Origin: Megalodesulfovibrio gigas DSM 1382 = ATCC 19364
GTDB taxonomy: Bacteria; Desulfobacterota; Desulfovibrionia; Desulfovibrionales; Desulfovibrionaceae
DNA: 64,000 nt
Direction: 5' to 3'
NCBI RefSeq assembly: GCF_000468495.1
Contig: NC_022444.1
Location: 3,061,681 to 3,125,680, forward strand
Of the stretch, positions 25,092-36,079 are shown piece by piece. The position numbers and the translations under genes are program-made. Within the stretch, counting starts at the first letter, position 1. Every line of letters starts with the position of its first letter. Below the pieces are notes generated by a model. It was not told where the DNA came from, did no database searches, and was given only the letters and a program-made list of their open reading frames with translations.

Positions 25092-26540
25092 ATGGCCGAC
25101 CCCACGCCCGCCCCGTCCCCTCCCGTCATTCCCTTGCCACTGGTGGAACATCTGTTCGATTCCCCGGTGGAACTGTTGCCCCTGCTCAACAGCATCCCCC
25201 TGCCGGTGGTGCTGCTCTCCAAAGACAAGCGCGTGCTTCTGCTTAACCGGCCAGCCCAGGCCCTCACCGGCTTTTCCCAGGAAGACGCCCAGGGCCTGCC
25301 CTGCCGCCACGTGCTGCGCTCCAGCCTGTGCGTGCGCGGCTGCCCCCTGGATGCACTGGGGGCCGAAGACCGCGCCGTGGTCCACGAGGCAGACATCATC
25401 AACAAGCTGCGCCAGCGCATTCCCGTACGGGCCACACAGTCCCCGGCCGTCACCTCCCAGGGCCGTCTGGCCGGGTACATCGAATGCATTGAAGACTTGC
25501 GCCCCCTCTCGGAGATGGCCAACCGGCAGCAGGCCGGCTTCACCTTCGGCCGCATCGTGGGGCGCTCCCCGCAGATGGAACGGCTTTTCCAGCTGGTGCC
25601 CTCCATCGCCTCTTCGGACTCCTCCGTGCTGGTGACCGGCGAAACCGGCACGGGCAAGGATCTGCTGGCCGAGGCCATCCATCAGGCCTCGCCCCGGGGC
25701 AAGGGCCCCTTCGTGAAGGTGAACTGCGGCGCCCTGCCGGAATCGCTGCTGGAATCCGAACTCTTCGGCCACCGCAAGGGCGCGTTCACCGGCGCCACCG
25801 AAAACAAGCCCGGCCGGTTTCAGCTTGCCCATAATGGCACGCTGTTTTTGACCGAAATCGGGGACCTGCCCCTGACCCTGCAGGTGAAGCTACTGACCTT
25901 TCTGGACGACCGCGTCATCTCCCCCCTGGGCGGCAGCATGCCCGTGCCGGTGAATGTGCGGCTCATCGCCGCCACCCACCGCAACCTGGAGGAGATGGTG
26001 CGCGCCGGCACGTTTCGTCAGGATCTCTTTTTCCGCCTCAATGTGGTGCGGCTGCACATCCCGGCCTTGCGCGACCGCGAAGAGGATGTGGATCTGCTGC
26101 TGGATCACTTCCTGCGCCGCATCAACGAGGAATTCAAGAAGCACGTGCAGACCTTCAGCGACGAAGCACGTGACATCCTGCTGCATTATGCCTATCCTGG
26201 CAACGTGCGCGAGCTGCGAAACATCGTGGAATACGCCGTCAACGTCTGCAACGGCAGCCGCATCGAACGCACCCACCTGCCTTCCTATCTGCTGGAACAG
26301 TCAGACATCCTGCCCGTGGCCTTCCGCCGGCTGGAGGCCGGTCCCGCTGCCACCGCCCTGCCTGTGCCAGCCGGCAACCCGGCCGTGCACGAGGGCGACG
26401 CATGGTCTGATATCGAGAAACGCATGATCCTCCAGGCCCTGGCCCAGGCCAAGGGCCGTCGGGGCAAGGCCGCCGATCTGCTCGGCTGGGGCCGCTCCAC
26501 CTTGTGGCGAAAAATGAAGCTGTACGGTCTGGATACATAA
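25092..26540 (+). CDS. PAS-containing sigma54-dependent transcriptional activator
   Basis: An N-terminal PAS domain (about 25-135) with a Cys triad at residues 71, 80 and 84 precedes an AAA+ domain: Walker A GETGTGKD (183-190), the sigma54 contact loop GAFTGA (230-235) and the arginine-finger region RQDLFFRLN. A Fis-type helix-turn-helix ends the protein (GRRGKAADLLGWGRSTLWRKM). Walker B reads LFLTEIGD, with Thr254 where the family has the Mg-binding Asp. The Cys triad suggests redox or metal sensing. The ATG has no clear ribosome-binding site; a TTG at 25038 is possible. A sigma54 promoter lies 0.5 kb downstream at 27047. Confidence 0.85.
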   Translation: MADPTPAPSPPVIPLPLVEHLFDSPVELLPLLNSIPLPVVLLSKDKRVLLLNRPAQALTGFSQEDAQGLPCRHVLRSSLCVRGCPLDALGAEDRAVVHEADIINKLRQRIPVRATQSPAVTSQGRLAGYIECIEDLRPLSEMANRQQAGFTFGRIVGRSPQMERLFQLVPSIASSDSSVLVTGETGTGKDLLAEAIHQASPRGKGPFVKVNCGALPESLLESELFGHRKGAFTGATENKPGRFQLAHNGTLFLTEIGDLPLTLQVKLLTFLDDRVISPLGGSMPVPVNVRLIAATHRNLEEMVRAGTFRQDLFFRLNVVRLHIPALRDREEDVDLLLDHFLRRINEEFKKHVQTFSDEARDILLHYAYPGNVRELRNIVEYAVNVCNGSRIERTHLPSYLLEQSDILPVAFRRLEAGPAATALPVPAGNPAVHEGDAWSDIEKRMILQALAQAKGRRGKAADLLGWGRSTLWRKMKLYGLDT

Positions 26541-26558
26541 GAAGCCCCGGAGTCCGGC

Positions 26559-26915
26559 ATGCCGCGTCTGCTCATCCCCCTGCTCGGCCTGGAAGTGGCC
26601 CCCCGGTTCGATCTAGCCACGGAAGTCTGGATCGGCGAGCTGGATGCCGCCACGCCGGAACACATCACCGGCAGCACCATCATCGTCCTGCCCCAGGCCT
26701 CGGCCGAGGATCTCTGCCAGCTGATCCTCAAGGAAGCCGTGGATGTGGTGCTGTGCGGGGGCATTGAGGAAGAATTCTACGACTATCTGCAGTGGAAACG
26801 CATCCAGGTGATCGATTCGGTCATCGCCCTGGCAGACGACGCCGCCCGGGCCTACGGGCGCGGCGAGTTGGGGCCGGGCACGCCAGACATCCGGGTGCTG
26901 CTGCCGCGCGGCTGA
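26559..26915 (+). CDS. NifX/NifB-type dinitrogenase iron-molybdenum cofactor-binding domain protein
   Basis: This 118-residue protein matches the small alpha/beta domain of the NifX/NafY/NifB C-terminal group: a start in RLLIPLLGLEVAPRFDLATEVWI, then VDVVLCGGIEEEFYDYL and a closing RVLLPRG. Family members bind Fe-S or Fe-Mo cluster precursors, and in sulfate reducers stand-alone copies are often linked to regulators. It lies 18 bases after the sigma54 activator stop and shares its operon, so it may modulate that regulator or carry a metal cluster. CCGGAG precedes the ATG. Confidence 0.7.
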   Translation: MPRLLIPLLGLEVAPRFDLATEVWIGELDAATPEHITGSTIIVLPQASAEDLCQLILKEAVDVVLCGGIEEEFYDYLQWKRIQVIDSVIALADDAARAYGRGELGPGTPDIRVLLPRG

Positions 26916-26965
26916 GTTGCTGTTTCGAATTGTTCCATATTGTCTTGTTCTTTTTTTATCAAATT

Positions 26966-26990
26966 GTTTCAAATCGTTTCCAGTTGAAAC
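26966..26990. promoter_or_regulatory. Candidate upstream activator site (inverted repeat GTTTCAA/TTGAAAC)
   Basis: GTTTCAA (26966-26972) and TTGAAAC (26984-26990) form a perfect inverted repeat, and further TTGTTYC-type half-sites run from about 26921 to 26980. It lies about 60-80 bases upstream of the sigma54 box, the usual place for an enhancer-binding protein, and the gene for such a protein is adjacent. Confidence 0.55.
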
Positions 26991-27046
26991 ACCCCGGCGT
27001 GTGGGAAATCCACGCAACCGCTCGAAATTCCACATTCCGTCCATCT

Positions 27047-27062
27047 TGGCACGCCTCTTGTT
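27047..27062 (+). promoter_or_regulatory. Sigma54 (RpoN) -24/-12 promoter
   Basis: TGGCACGCCTCTTGTT matches the RpoN consensus TGGCAC-N5-TTGC: the -24 GG and the -12 GT are ten bases apart, and only the final C of TTGC differs. It lies 64 bases before the ATG of the PEP-dikinase-like gene. Confidence 0.75.
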
Positions 27063-27125
27063 AAATCCTGGTCATGTGCGGTGCGCCAATGTGCCGCATG
27101 TGAAAGAAGTCGCAAGGAGGTCGCC

Positions 27126-29841
27126 ATGTTTCGATTCCTGCAATCCATCAAGTCCTTTCTGGGCGGCGGCAACGCGTCCCGGGAGCCCCGGCATGGCGGG
27201 TTGGAAGACACCTATGCCGCCGTGGCGTTTGCGGAACGCGGCGAGCATACCATGGCCGCGCGCGACATCCTGGGCGCCGTGCAGCGCGATTCCCGTGTGC
27301 GGCACAGTCTGGGGGCACTTTTGCCAGACCCTGCCCGAGCCCATTGCCGAGGACGTGCTGGCCTGGCTGGACAGCCAGACCGTGCGCATCGGCCGCGACG
27401 TCTTCACCATGCTCCAGGCCCTGCAGGCCATGGCTCCGAAGCAATACAGCGCGCTGACGGAACGATTCCGCGACATCTACCGGGATATCAACGCCACCCT
27501 GCGCCCGGCCTTCGTCTCCCCCGACGGCCCGCTGACGTTGCGCATCTCCGAAATGAACAGCGGCATGGGCGGCGTGGTGGGCGGCAAGATGGCCCAGCTG
27601 GGCGAGCTGCGCAACCAGCTGCTCTTCAACGTGCCGCCGGGATTCGCCGTCACCGTGCACGGGTTCGCCCTGTTCCGGGACGCCATTGGCCTGACGGATC
27701 TGGTGGCCATGGAGTGCGGCAACCTGTCGCCCTCCAATCCGCAGGAACTGCACGCCGCCTGCACGCGCATCCGCAAGACCATCATGGCGGCCACCCTCCC
27801 CGACGAGCTGGAAGAAGCCATCTGGAAACAGTTCGCCCGCCTGCAGTCCCTCAAGGGCAAGGATGTGGCCGTGGCCGTGCGCTCCAGCGCCGTGGGCGAG
27901 GATGCGCCGGGCGCCTCCTTTGCCGGCCAGTTCCGCACCCTGCTCAATGTGCGCGAGCATGCGCTCATCGACGCCATCAGGGAAGTGATGGCCAGCTTGT
28001 GGTCCCCGGCAGCCGTGAGCTACCGCAAGCGCCTGGGCATGCGCGAAACAGAAGCCGTGATGGCCGTGGGCGTGCTGACCCAGGAAAACGCCGTCTGCGG
28101 CGGCGTGGCCTACTCCCGTCATCCCCTGGATCCTGGCCTGGACGCCGTGACCATCGCCGCCAACTGGGGCCTGCCCAAGAGCGTGGTGGACGGCGCCGTG
28201 CCCACGGACCACTTCATGGTCTCCCGCTTCACCCCCATGCGCGTGGTGGAACGCCGCGTGGCCATAAAGCAGCGCAAATTCATCTGCCTGCCAGAGGAAG
28301 GCGTCTGCCGTCTGGAGGTGAACCCCGAGGACGCCGCCCGCCCCAGCCTGGACGACGCCCAGGCCATCAAGGTGGCCCACGCGGCCATGCGGATGGAAGA
28401 ATACTACGGGCATCCCGTGGATATCGAATGGTGCATCGGCGCGTCCAACACGGTCACGGTGCTGCAATGCCGCCCCCTGGAGGTGGCCCGGGACGTGCAA
28501 ACCCAGCATCTGCCCCCGAGCATCCCGCCGCTGCTGCACCAGGGCCGCACCGCCTCCCCCGGCGCAGCCTGCGGCCCGGCGTTCATCATCCAGAAAGAAG
28601 CGGACATGCTCCAGTTTCCCGAAGGCGCCGTGCTGGTGGCGGAAACCGCCTCCCCGCGCTATGCGGCGCTGTTGCCCAAGGCCGCGGCGGTGCTCACGGA
28701 GCACGGCAGCCTGACCGGCCATCTGGCCAATGTGGCCCGGGAGATGGGGGTGCCGGCGGTGTTCGGCCTGGAAGACGCGCGTACGCGCGTGCATCCCGGC
28801 AAGGAGCTGACCGTGGATGCGGATCTGGCCATGGTCTTCCCCGGCCGGGTGCGCCAGGTGCTCGCGCGGCCCACGCCGCGGCCGATGCTGGGGCAAACCC
28901 CCGGCCGCACCGCCATGCGCGCCGTGCTGGAAAAAATTGACCCCCTGACCATGGTGGATCCCCACGCCCCCAGCTTCCGGTCCGCCTCCTGCAAGACGTG
29001 GCACGACATCACCCGCTTCTGCCACGAAAAAATCGTCATGGAGCTGTTCGAGCAGGCCGAGAGCCTGGACCAGAAGATGGACGATTGCGACATGCGCGAG
29101 TGCCGCCGTCTGGTGGCGGAAAACGCCATGCAGTTCTGGGTGCTGGACCTCGGCGGCGGCGTGAAGCCCCGCTCCGAGGAGCTGGAAGTGGTGGAAGGCG
29201 TGTACATGGGCCGCAAGATCTCGCGGACCATCGTCAAGAAGATCGTCACCCTGGAAGAAATCGTCTGCGAGCCCATGCAGGCCGTCTGGCGGGGCATGAT
29301 GGCCAAGCCCTGGGAAGGCCCGCCGCCCATCGACTCCCGCGGGCTCATGAGCGTGTTCATGCAGGCCACCACCAATCCCATGCTGGACGTGAGCCGCGGC
29401 TCACCCATGCAAAACAAGAACTACTTCATCATCTCCAAGGATTTCGTCTGCCTGCAGTCGCGCTTCGGCTTTCACTTTCTCACGGTGGAGGCCCTGGTGA
29501 CGCCCGATCCCTCCAATGCCTATGCCCTGTTCCGCTTCCGCGGCGGTGCAGCGGACTTGGAACGCCGGGCCACCCGCGCCCGTCTGGTGGGCGATCTGCT
29601 GGCCGATCAGGGCTTTGCCATCGATTTGCTGGACGACGCCCTAAACGCCAAGGCCGACAGCCTGCCCCCGGACAAGATGCTGCGGCAGCTGGAAGTGCTG
29701 GGCTACCTGCTCATGCACACCCGACAGCTGGACATGATCATGGCCGACCCCGCCATGGTGGCCCGCTACCGCGCCGTCCTGCAGCAGGACATCAAGGCCC
29801 TGTACGCCGGCAAGTCGCTGACATCCGCCCCCCCGGGCTAG
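27126..29841 (+). CDS. PEP/pyruvate-dikinase-like phosphotransferase (frameshifted), copy 1
   Basis: A strong start (AAGGAGG, ATG at 27126) opens a frame that reads coherently to about codon 61, after which the homologous protein continues one base later. The break sits at a run of five G at 27311-27315. Past it the protein has an ATP-grasp PPDK_N domain (GKMAQLGELRNQLLFNVPPG, AVAVRSSAVGEDAPGASFAGQF), a mobile phospho-His domain (LTEHGSLTGHLANVAREMGVPAVFG) and a C-terminal domain of about 290 residues that is not the usual PEP-binding barrel. It resembles copy 2 at 33540 throughout. The break could be real, programmed (+1) or a sequencing error. Confidence 0.75.
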
Positions 29842-30014
29842 GGCGTTTTAATTTTTTGGAAGAGGACATTGGACCACGATACAAGTCTTTTGGAAATGGT
29901 CCCCCGCTCGCACCACTCTTCTTTTAAGGATAATCTCCTTCAGGACGCCGGCGGCTGATCCCGCCGCCAGAAATTCCCTTGCGCTTGCGCCGGGGGGTGT
30001 CTATTTTCCTCGGC
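29842..30014. other. Intergenic gap with a short hairpin
   Basis: The gap has a T-rich start (GTTTTAATTTTTTGG) and a 6-bp hairpin, CGGCGG (29949-29954)/CCGCCG (29961-29966). It may attenuate read-through into the PhnD-like gene. No promoter of good quality is visible. Confidence 0.35.
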
Positions 30015-31009
30015 ATGACCATCCCTGGCATGATGTCCGGCATCCGCTGGGCCGCCCTCCTTCTGGCCCTGGCCGGCTTGTTCCTGGCGTGTTGCAGCGA
30101 GGGCGAAACCGCCCGCAAGGTGGATTTTTCCAAACGCCAGGACCTGATGCCGCACCTGCCCAGGGACGGGCTGACCTACGCCTACCTGCCCCAGTATTCC
30201 CACACCATCTCCTATGCCCGGCATTACCGGCTGGTGGAACACCTGCGCGCCGTGACCGGGCTGCCCATCCGCCAGGTGTTCCCGGCCACCTTTGCCGAAC
30301 ACATCGACATGGTGCAGCGCGGGGAGATCGACATTTCCTACGTCAACCCCTTCGCCTATCTGAAGATGGCTCGCAGCGGCGCCTTTGCCTTTGCCCGCAT
30401 CATCGAACCCACGGGCTCGCCGGCGTTTCGCGGGGAAATCATCGTCCGGGCGGACAATCCGACCATCAAGACCATTGAGGACTGCCGGGGCAAACGGCTC
30501 ATGGCCGTGGATCCCTCCTCGGCGGGCGGCTTTCTCTTCCCCATGGGCCTGTTCCTGGAACATGGCGTGCACCTGGGAGATTTCGCCGAGGTGGCCTTTG
30601 CGCCGGGTCCGGGCGGCACGCAGGAAAAAGTGGTGCTGGCCGTGCACGCCGGGCTGTACGACGTGGGCGTGGTGCGCGACGGCACCCTGAGTCTGCTGGC
30701 CGACCGCATCGACATTTCCACCATTGCCGTCCTGGGCCGCTCCAAGGCGTACCCGGGCTGGCTGTTCGCCGCACGCCAGGGCTTGGCGCCCGAGGTGGTG
30801 GAGGCGGTGTCGCGGGCGTTGTTCTCCCTGTCCATGAATTCGCCCCTGGATGCGCCCATCCTGGAGGCGGCCCACATCCAGGCCGTGATCCCGGCCCGGG
30901 ATGCGGAGTATGAGCCCGTGCGGGAGCTGGTGGCCCGCCTGGAGGCGGATCTGGCCCGGGGCCGTGTGCCGCACCAGGCACCGACAGACATGCTGACGGA
31001 GGGGATGGA

Positions 31010-31013
<4 letters not shown>
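30015..31013 (+). CDS. PhnD-like periplasmic phosphonate/phosphate-binding lipoprotein
   Basis: A lipoprotein signal peptide (LLLALAGLFLAC) precedes a type II periplasmic-binding fold with PhnD phrases: YAYLPQYSHTISYARHYRLVEHL at the start, RGEIDISYVNPFAYL, SSAGGFLFP and LYDVGVVRDGTL. PhnD proteins bind phosphonate, phosphite or related anions for ABC import. There is no permease here; the gene overlaps the sensor kinase start (ATGA), so it is probably the kinase's ligand-binding partner. I chose the ATG at 30015; GTG (29997) and TTG (29979) are upstream alternatives. Confidence 0.75.
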
Positions 31014-33142
<2,129 letters not shown>

Positions 33143-33165
33143 GCCACTCCACCACAAGGACCCCC

Positions 33166-33525
33166 ATGGCAAACATCATCGTGCTGGACGACGTGGCCGA
33201 CGCCGGCGTGCTCATCAAGCGCATCCTGGAGCGCAAGGGCCACGCCGTGACCAGCTTTACCGAAGAGGAAGAAGCCCTGGCCTTTGCCGCCAAACACCGG
33301 CCGCAGCTGGCCATCCTGGACATCAAACTCAAGAAGATGACTGGCGTGGAAGTGCTGGACGAGCTGAAAAAGATCGACGCCGGCATCAAGGTCATCATGC
33401 TCACAGGCTATCCCACCCTGGAAACGGCGCGCGAAAGCGTGCGCCTGGGCGCGGACGAATACTGCGTGAAACCCATCGACAAGGACGAGCTCGAATTCAA
33501 GGTGGAAGAGGTGCTCGCCAAGTAA
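33166..33525 (+). CDS. Single-domain response regulator
   Basis: This 119-residue receiver has the acidic pocket (VLDD at the N terminus), the phospho-acceptor in LAILDIKLKKMTG, the Thr of MLTGYPT and the Lys of CVKPIDK. It has no output domain, so it acts through a partner, possibly the PEP-dikinase-like proteins or another phosphotransfer protein. The start has AAGGA six bases upstream; a GTG at 33139 that overlaps the kinase stop would add nine residues. It is cotranscribed with the kinase. Confidence 0.85.
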   Translation: MANIIVLDDVADAGVLIKRILERKGHAVTSFTEEEEALAFAAKHRPQLAILDIKLKKMTGVEVLDELKKIDAGIKVIMLTGYPTLETARESVRLGADEYCVKPIDKDELEFKVEEVLAK

Positions 33526-33539
33526 GCCCCAGCCGTGGT

Positions 33540-36077
33540 ATGCAGGTCCCCGTGCTGAACAAGGAACTACTGAAACACTGGACCTATCAGGTCTTTGCGC
33601 CGGGGACGCTGCTGCGGGTCCGGTACGAGGCGTTTCGCGAGCTGCTGGCCCTGGACGAAACCTGCCTGGAGCGCATCACCGAGCTGGAAGACATCCACTA
33701 CGGCCGCCGCGCCGTGGACTGGACCCGCGTGGTGTATCTGGTGCACGAGCTGGAGGACCTCGGCCGCAAACTCGTCTCCGCCCTGACCTCCCTCTCGCCC
33801 ACCAAGGGCGTTGCCTTGATGGAATATTTCCAGAAGATCGCCTTCTATCTGGAAATGGCGGTGGACATCGCCCCACCCGAAGCCGCCCCGCCCTTTGTGC
33901 TGCCCCTGGACCCCAAGGCCCCGCCGGCCCAGCTGGGCGGCAAGGCCGCCAATCTGGTGCAGGCCCGCCAGCTTCCGGACATGCCCATGCCCCAGGGCTT
34001 CGTCATCGCCGCCAGCGCCTTTCATTATTTTCTGGAAGCCAACAACCTGCGCGAAGCCCTGGACGAACAACTGCGCACCCTGCGGCTGGACGATCCCGAG
34101 GGCCTGGAGCGCGCCAGCGCCACCTTGCAGGCCCTGGTGCGCGAGGCCGAGATTCCCCCGGCCATCCTGCAGGAGCTGGCCCAGGCCCGCGCCAGCCTGC
34201 CCACCCCGGCCGCCCGCCTGGCCGTGCGCTCCAGCGCCGTGGCCGAGGATGCGGCCAATTCCTTCGCCGGGCAGTACGACAGCCTCCTGGACGTGGTCCC
34301 CGAGGATCTGCCCGAGGCCTGGCGCACCGTGGTCATGGGCAAGTATTCCCCCCGGGCCCTGACCTACCGCATTCTTACCGGCCTGTCGGACCTGGAAACG
34401 CCCATGGCCGTACTGGTCATGCCCATGGTGGACGCTGCCTATGCCGGCGTCTGCTACACCCGCGATGCGGACCGCTCCGCCAGCCTGTGCGGCATGATGG
34501 CCCTGTACGCCGTGCCGGGGCTGGGGGAGAATCTCGTCAGCGGCCGACTGTCTCCCGGGGTGTTCTGCATCGATCCCGGCGCGCCGCCGGCGCATCCCCC
34601 GGCCATCCTGCAGCGGCCGCCCGGCTTTGCCGGTCTGCCCGACGAGACCGTGCGCCGTCTGGCCCGCATGGCCTGGCAACTGGAGCAGTTCTTCGGCAGC
34701 CCGCAGGATGTGGAATGGGCCGTGGACCGGGCCGGTGCGCCATGGATTTTGCAAACCCGGCCCATGCAGCAAGGCCAGACGGCCACGCCCGCCGCCTTTG
34801 CTGCAGAGCAGCTGCCTGAGCATATCCCCGGGCATCTGCCCGAGCATCTGCCCGAACATCTGCCCGAACATCTGCCGGATCCCCTGCTGTCCGGCGGCGT
34901 GTCCGTCTCCCCTGGCGGCGCCTGTGGCCCGGTGGTGCACGCCCGCACCGAGGCGGCCATCCGCAGTGCGCCGGCCGGCTGCATCCTGATCACGGAATCC
35001 ATGCCGCCCTCCCTGGTGCAGATCATGGGCCAGGTGGCCGGGGTGATCAGCCTGCGGGGCAGCCGGGCCTCTCATTTTGCCTCCGTGGCCCGGGAATTCG
35101 GCCTGCCGGTGGTGGTGGGTGGCGACCGCGTGTTTTCCCTGCTCCGGGAAGGCGAAGAAATCACCCTGGACGCCGTGCACGGCCACGTCTTTCCCGGCTG
35201 CATCCAGGCCGTGGTGGAGGCTGCCCGGCTGCCGCGCAAGTCCCTGGTGGCGGCGGCGCACTCCCGCCTGGGCAAGCTCCTGCCGCATGTGGCCACCCTC
35301 TCCCTCACGGACCCCACCTCCCCCCAGTTCCGGCCGGAAAGCTGCCGCTCCGTGCACGATGTGGTCCGCTTTGCCCACGAAACCGCGGTGCAGGAAATGT
35401 TCTCCCTGCTGGGCAAGTCTGCCCGCGGCATGGCCCGGGCCAAGAAGCTCCAGACCCGCCTGCCCATGAGCATGTACGTGCTGGACCTGGGCGGCGGCCT
35501 CTTTGCCGGCGCGCGGGACAAGGCCGAGATTGTCCCGGACGACATCACCTCCACCCCCATGTGGGCGCTGTGGTGGGGCATGTCCAGCGTGCCCCTGCCG
35601 GCCGCCTCCCTGCCCATGGCCGACTGGGAATCCCTGGACCGCCACAGCGGCGGGCTGCTGCTGGACGACAGACTGCTGGCCAGCTTCGCCGTCATTGATG
35701 ATGCCTACGCCCATCTGATGCTGCGCTTCGGCTATCATTTCTGTGTGGTGGACGCCCTGTGCGTGCAGGGTGGGGAAAAAAACCATGTGGCCGTGCGCTT
35801 CAAGGGCGGCGGCGGGCAGTATCACCAACGGCTGCTGCGGCTGGATTTCCTCCGCCACGTACTGGAGGCGCAAGGGTTTTCCATCAAGACCATGGGAGAT
35901 TTGTTCGAGGCCCGTCTGGCCGGGGTGGACTGCAACACCCTGCGCCGCCGGCTGGTGGTGCTGGGTCGGTTGCTGGCCACCACCCGGCTCATGGACATGG
36001 CCCTGGACACCCCCGAGCAGGCCCACGCCCAGGCCCGGGAGTTCCTGGACGCCATGGCCGCCGAGCAGGAACACTAG
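33540..36077 (+). CDS. PEP/pyruvate-dikinase-like phosphotransferase, copy 2
   Basis: An N-terminal helical region (1-125) is followed by an ATP-grasp PPDK_N domain (about 130-410; LGGKAANLVQAR, AVRSSAVAEDAANSFAGQ, WILQTRPM), a Leu-Pro-Glu-His repeat linker (425-444), a mobile phospho-His domain with SRASHFASVAREFGLP, and a C-terminal domain of about 280 residues shared with copy 1. The PEP-binding barrel of true PEP synthase is not seen, so this may phosphorylate another substrate, as rifampin phosphotransferase does. Downstream, the phosphatase gene follows immediately. Confidence 0.75.
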   Translation: MQVPVLNKELLKHWTYQVFAPGTLLRVRYEAFRELLALDETCLERITELEDIHYGRRAVDWTRVVYLVHELEDLGRKLVSALTSLSPTKGVALMEYFQKIAFYLEMAVDIAPPEAAPPFVLPLDPKAPPAQLGGKAANLVQARQLPDMPMPQGFVIAASAFHYFLEANNLREALDEQLRTLRLDDPEGLERASATLQALVREAEIPPAILQELAQARASLPTPAARLAVRSSAVAEDAANSFAGQYDSLLDVVPEDLPEAWRTVVMGKYSPRALTYRILTGLSDLETPMAVLVMPMVDAAYAGVCYTRDADRSASLCGMMALYAVPGLGENLVSGRLSPGVFCIDPGAPPAHPPAILQRPPGFAGLPDETVRRLARMAWQLEQFFGSPQDVEWAVDRAGAPWILQTRPMQQGQTATPAAFAAEQLPEHIPGHLPEHLPEHLPEHLPDPLLSGGVSVSPGGACGPVVHARTEAAIRSAPAGCILITESMPPSLVQIMGQVAGVISLRGSRASHFASVAREFGLPVVVGGDRVFSLLREGEEITLDAVHGHVFPGCIQAVVEAARLPRKSLVAAAHSRLGKLLPHVATLSLTDPTSPQFRPESCRSVHDVVRFAHETAVQEMFSLLGKSARGMARAKKLQTRLPMSMYVLDLGGGLFAGARDKAEIVPDDITSTPMWALWWGMSSVPLPAASLPMADWESLDRHSGGLLLDDRLLASFAVIDDAYAHLMLRFGYHFCVVDALCVQGGEKNHVAVRFKGGGGQYHQRLLRLDFLRHVLEAQGFSIKTMGDLFEARLAGVDCNTLRRRLVVLGRLLATTRLMDMALDTPEQAHAQAREFLDAMAAEQEH
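34812..34871. repeat. Five 12-base tandem repeats encoding LPEH
   Basis: CTGCCYGARCAT-type units run five times in register inside copy 2 and encode LPEH-IPGH-LPEH-LPEH-LPEH at residues 425-444, between the ATP-grasp and mobile domains. This is likely an extended swivel linker whose length can vary by replication slippage. Confidence 0.8.
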
Positions 36078-36079
36078 CC

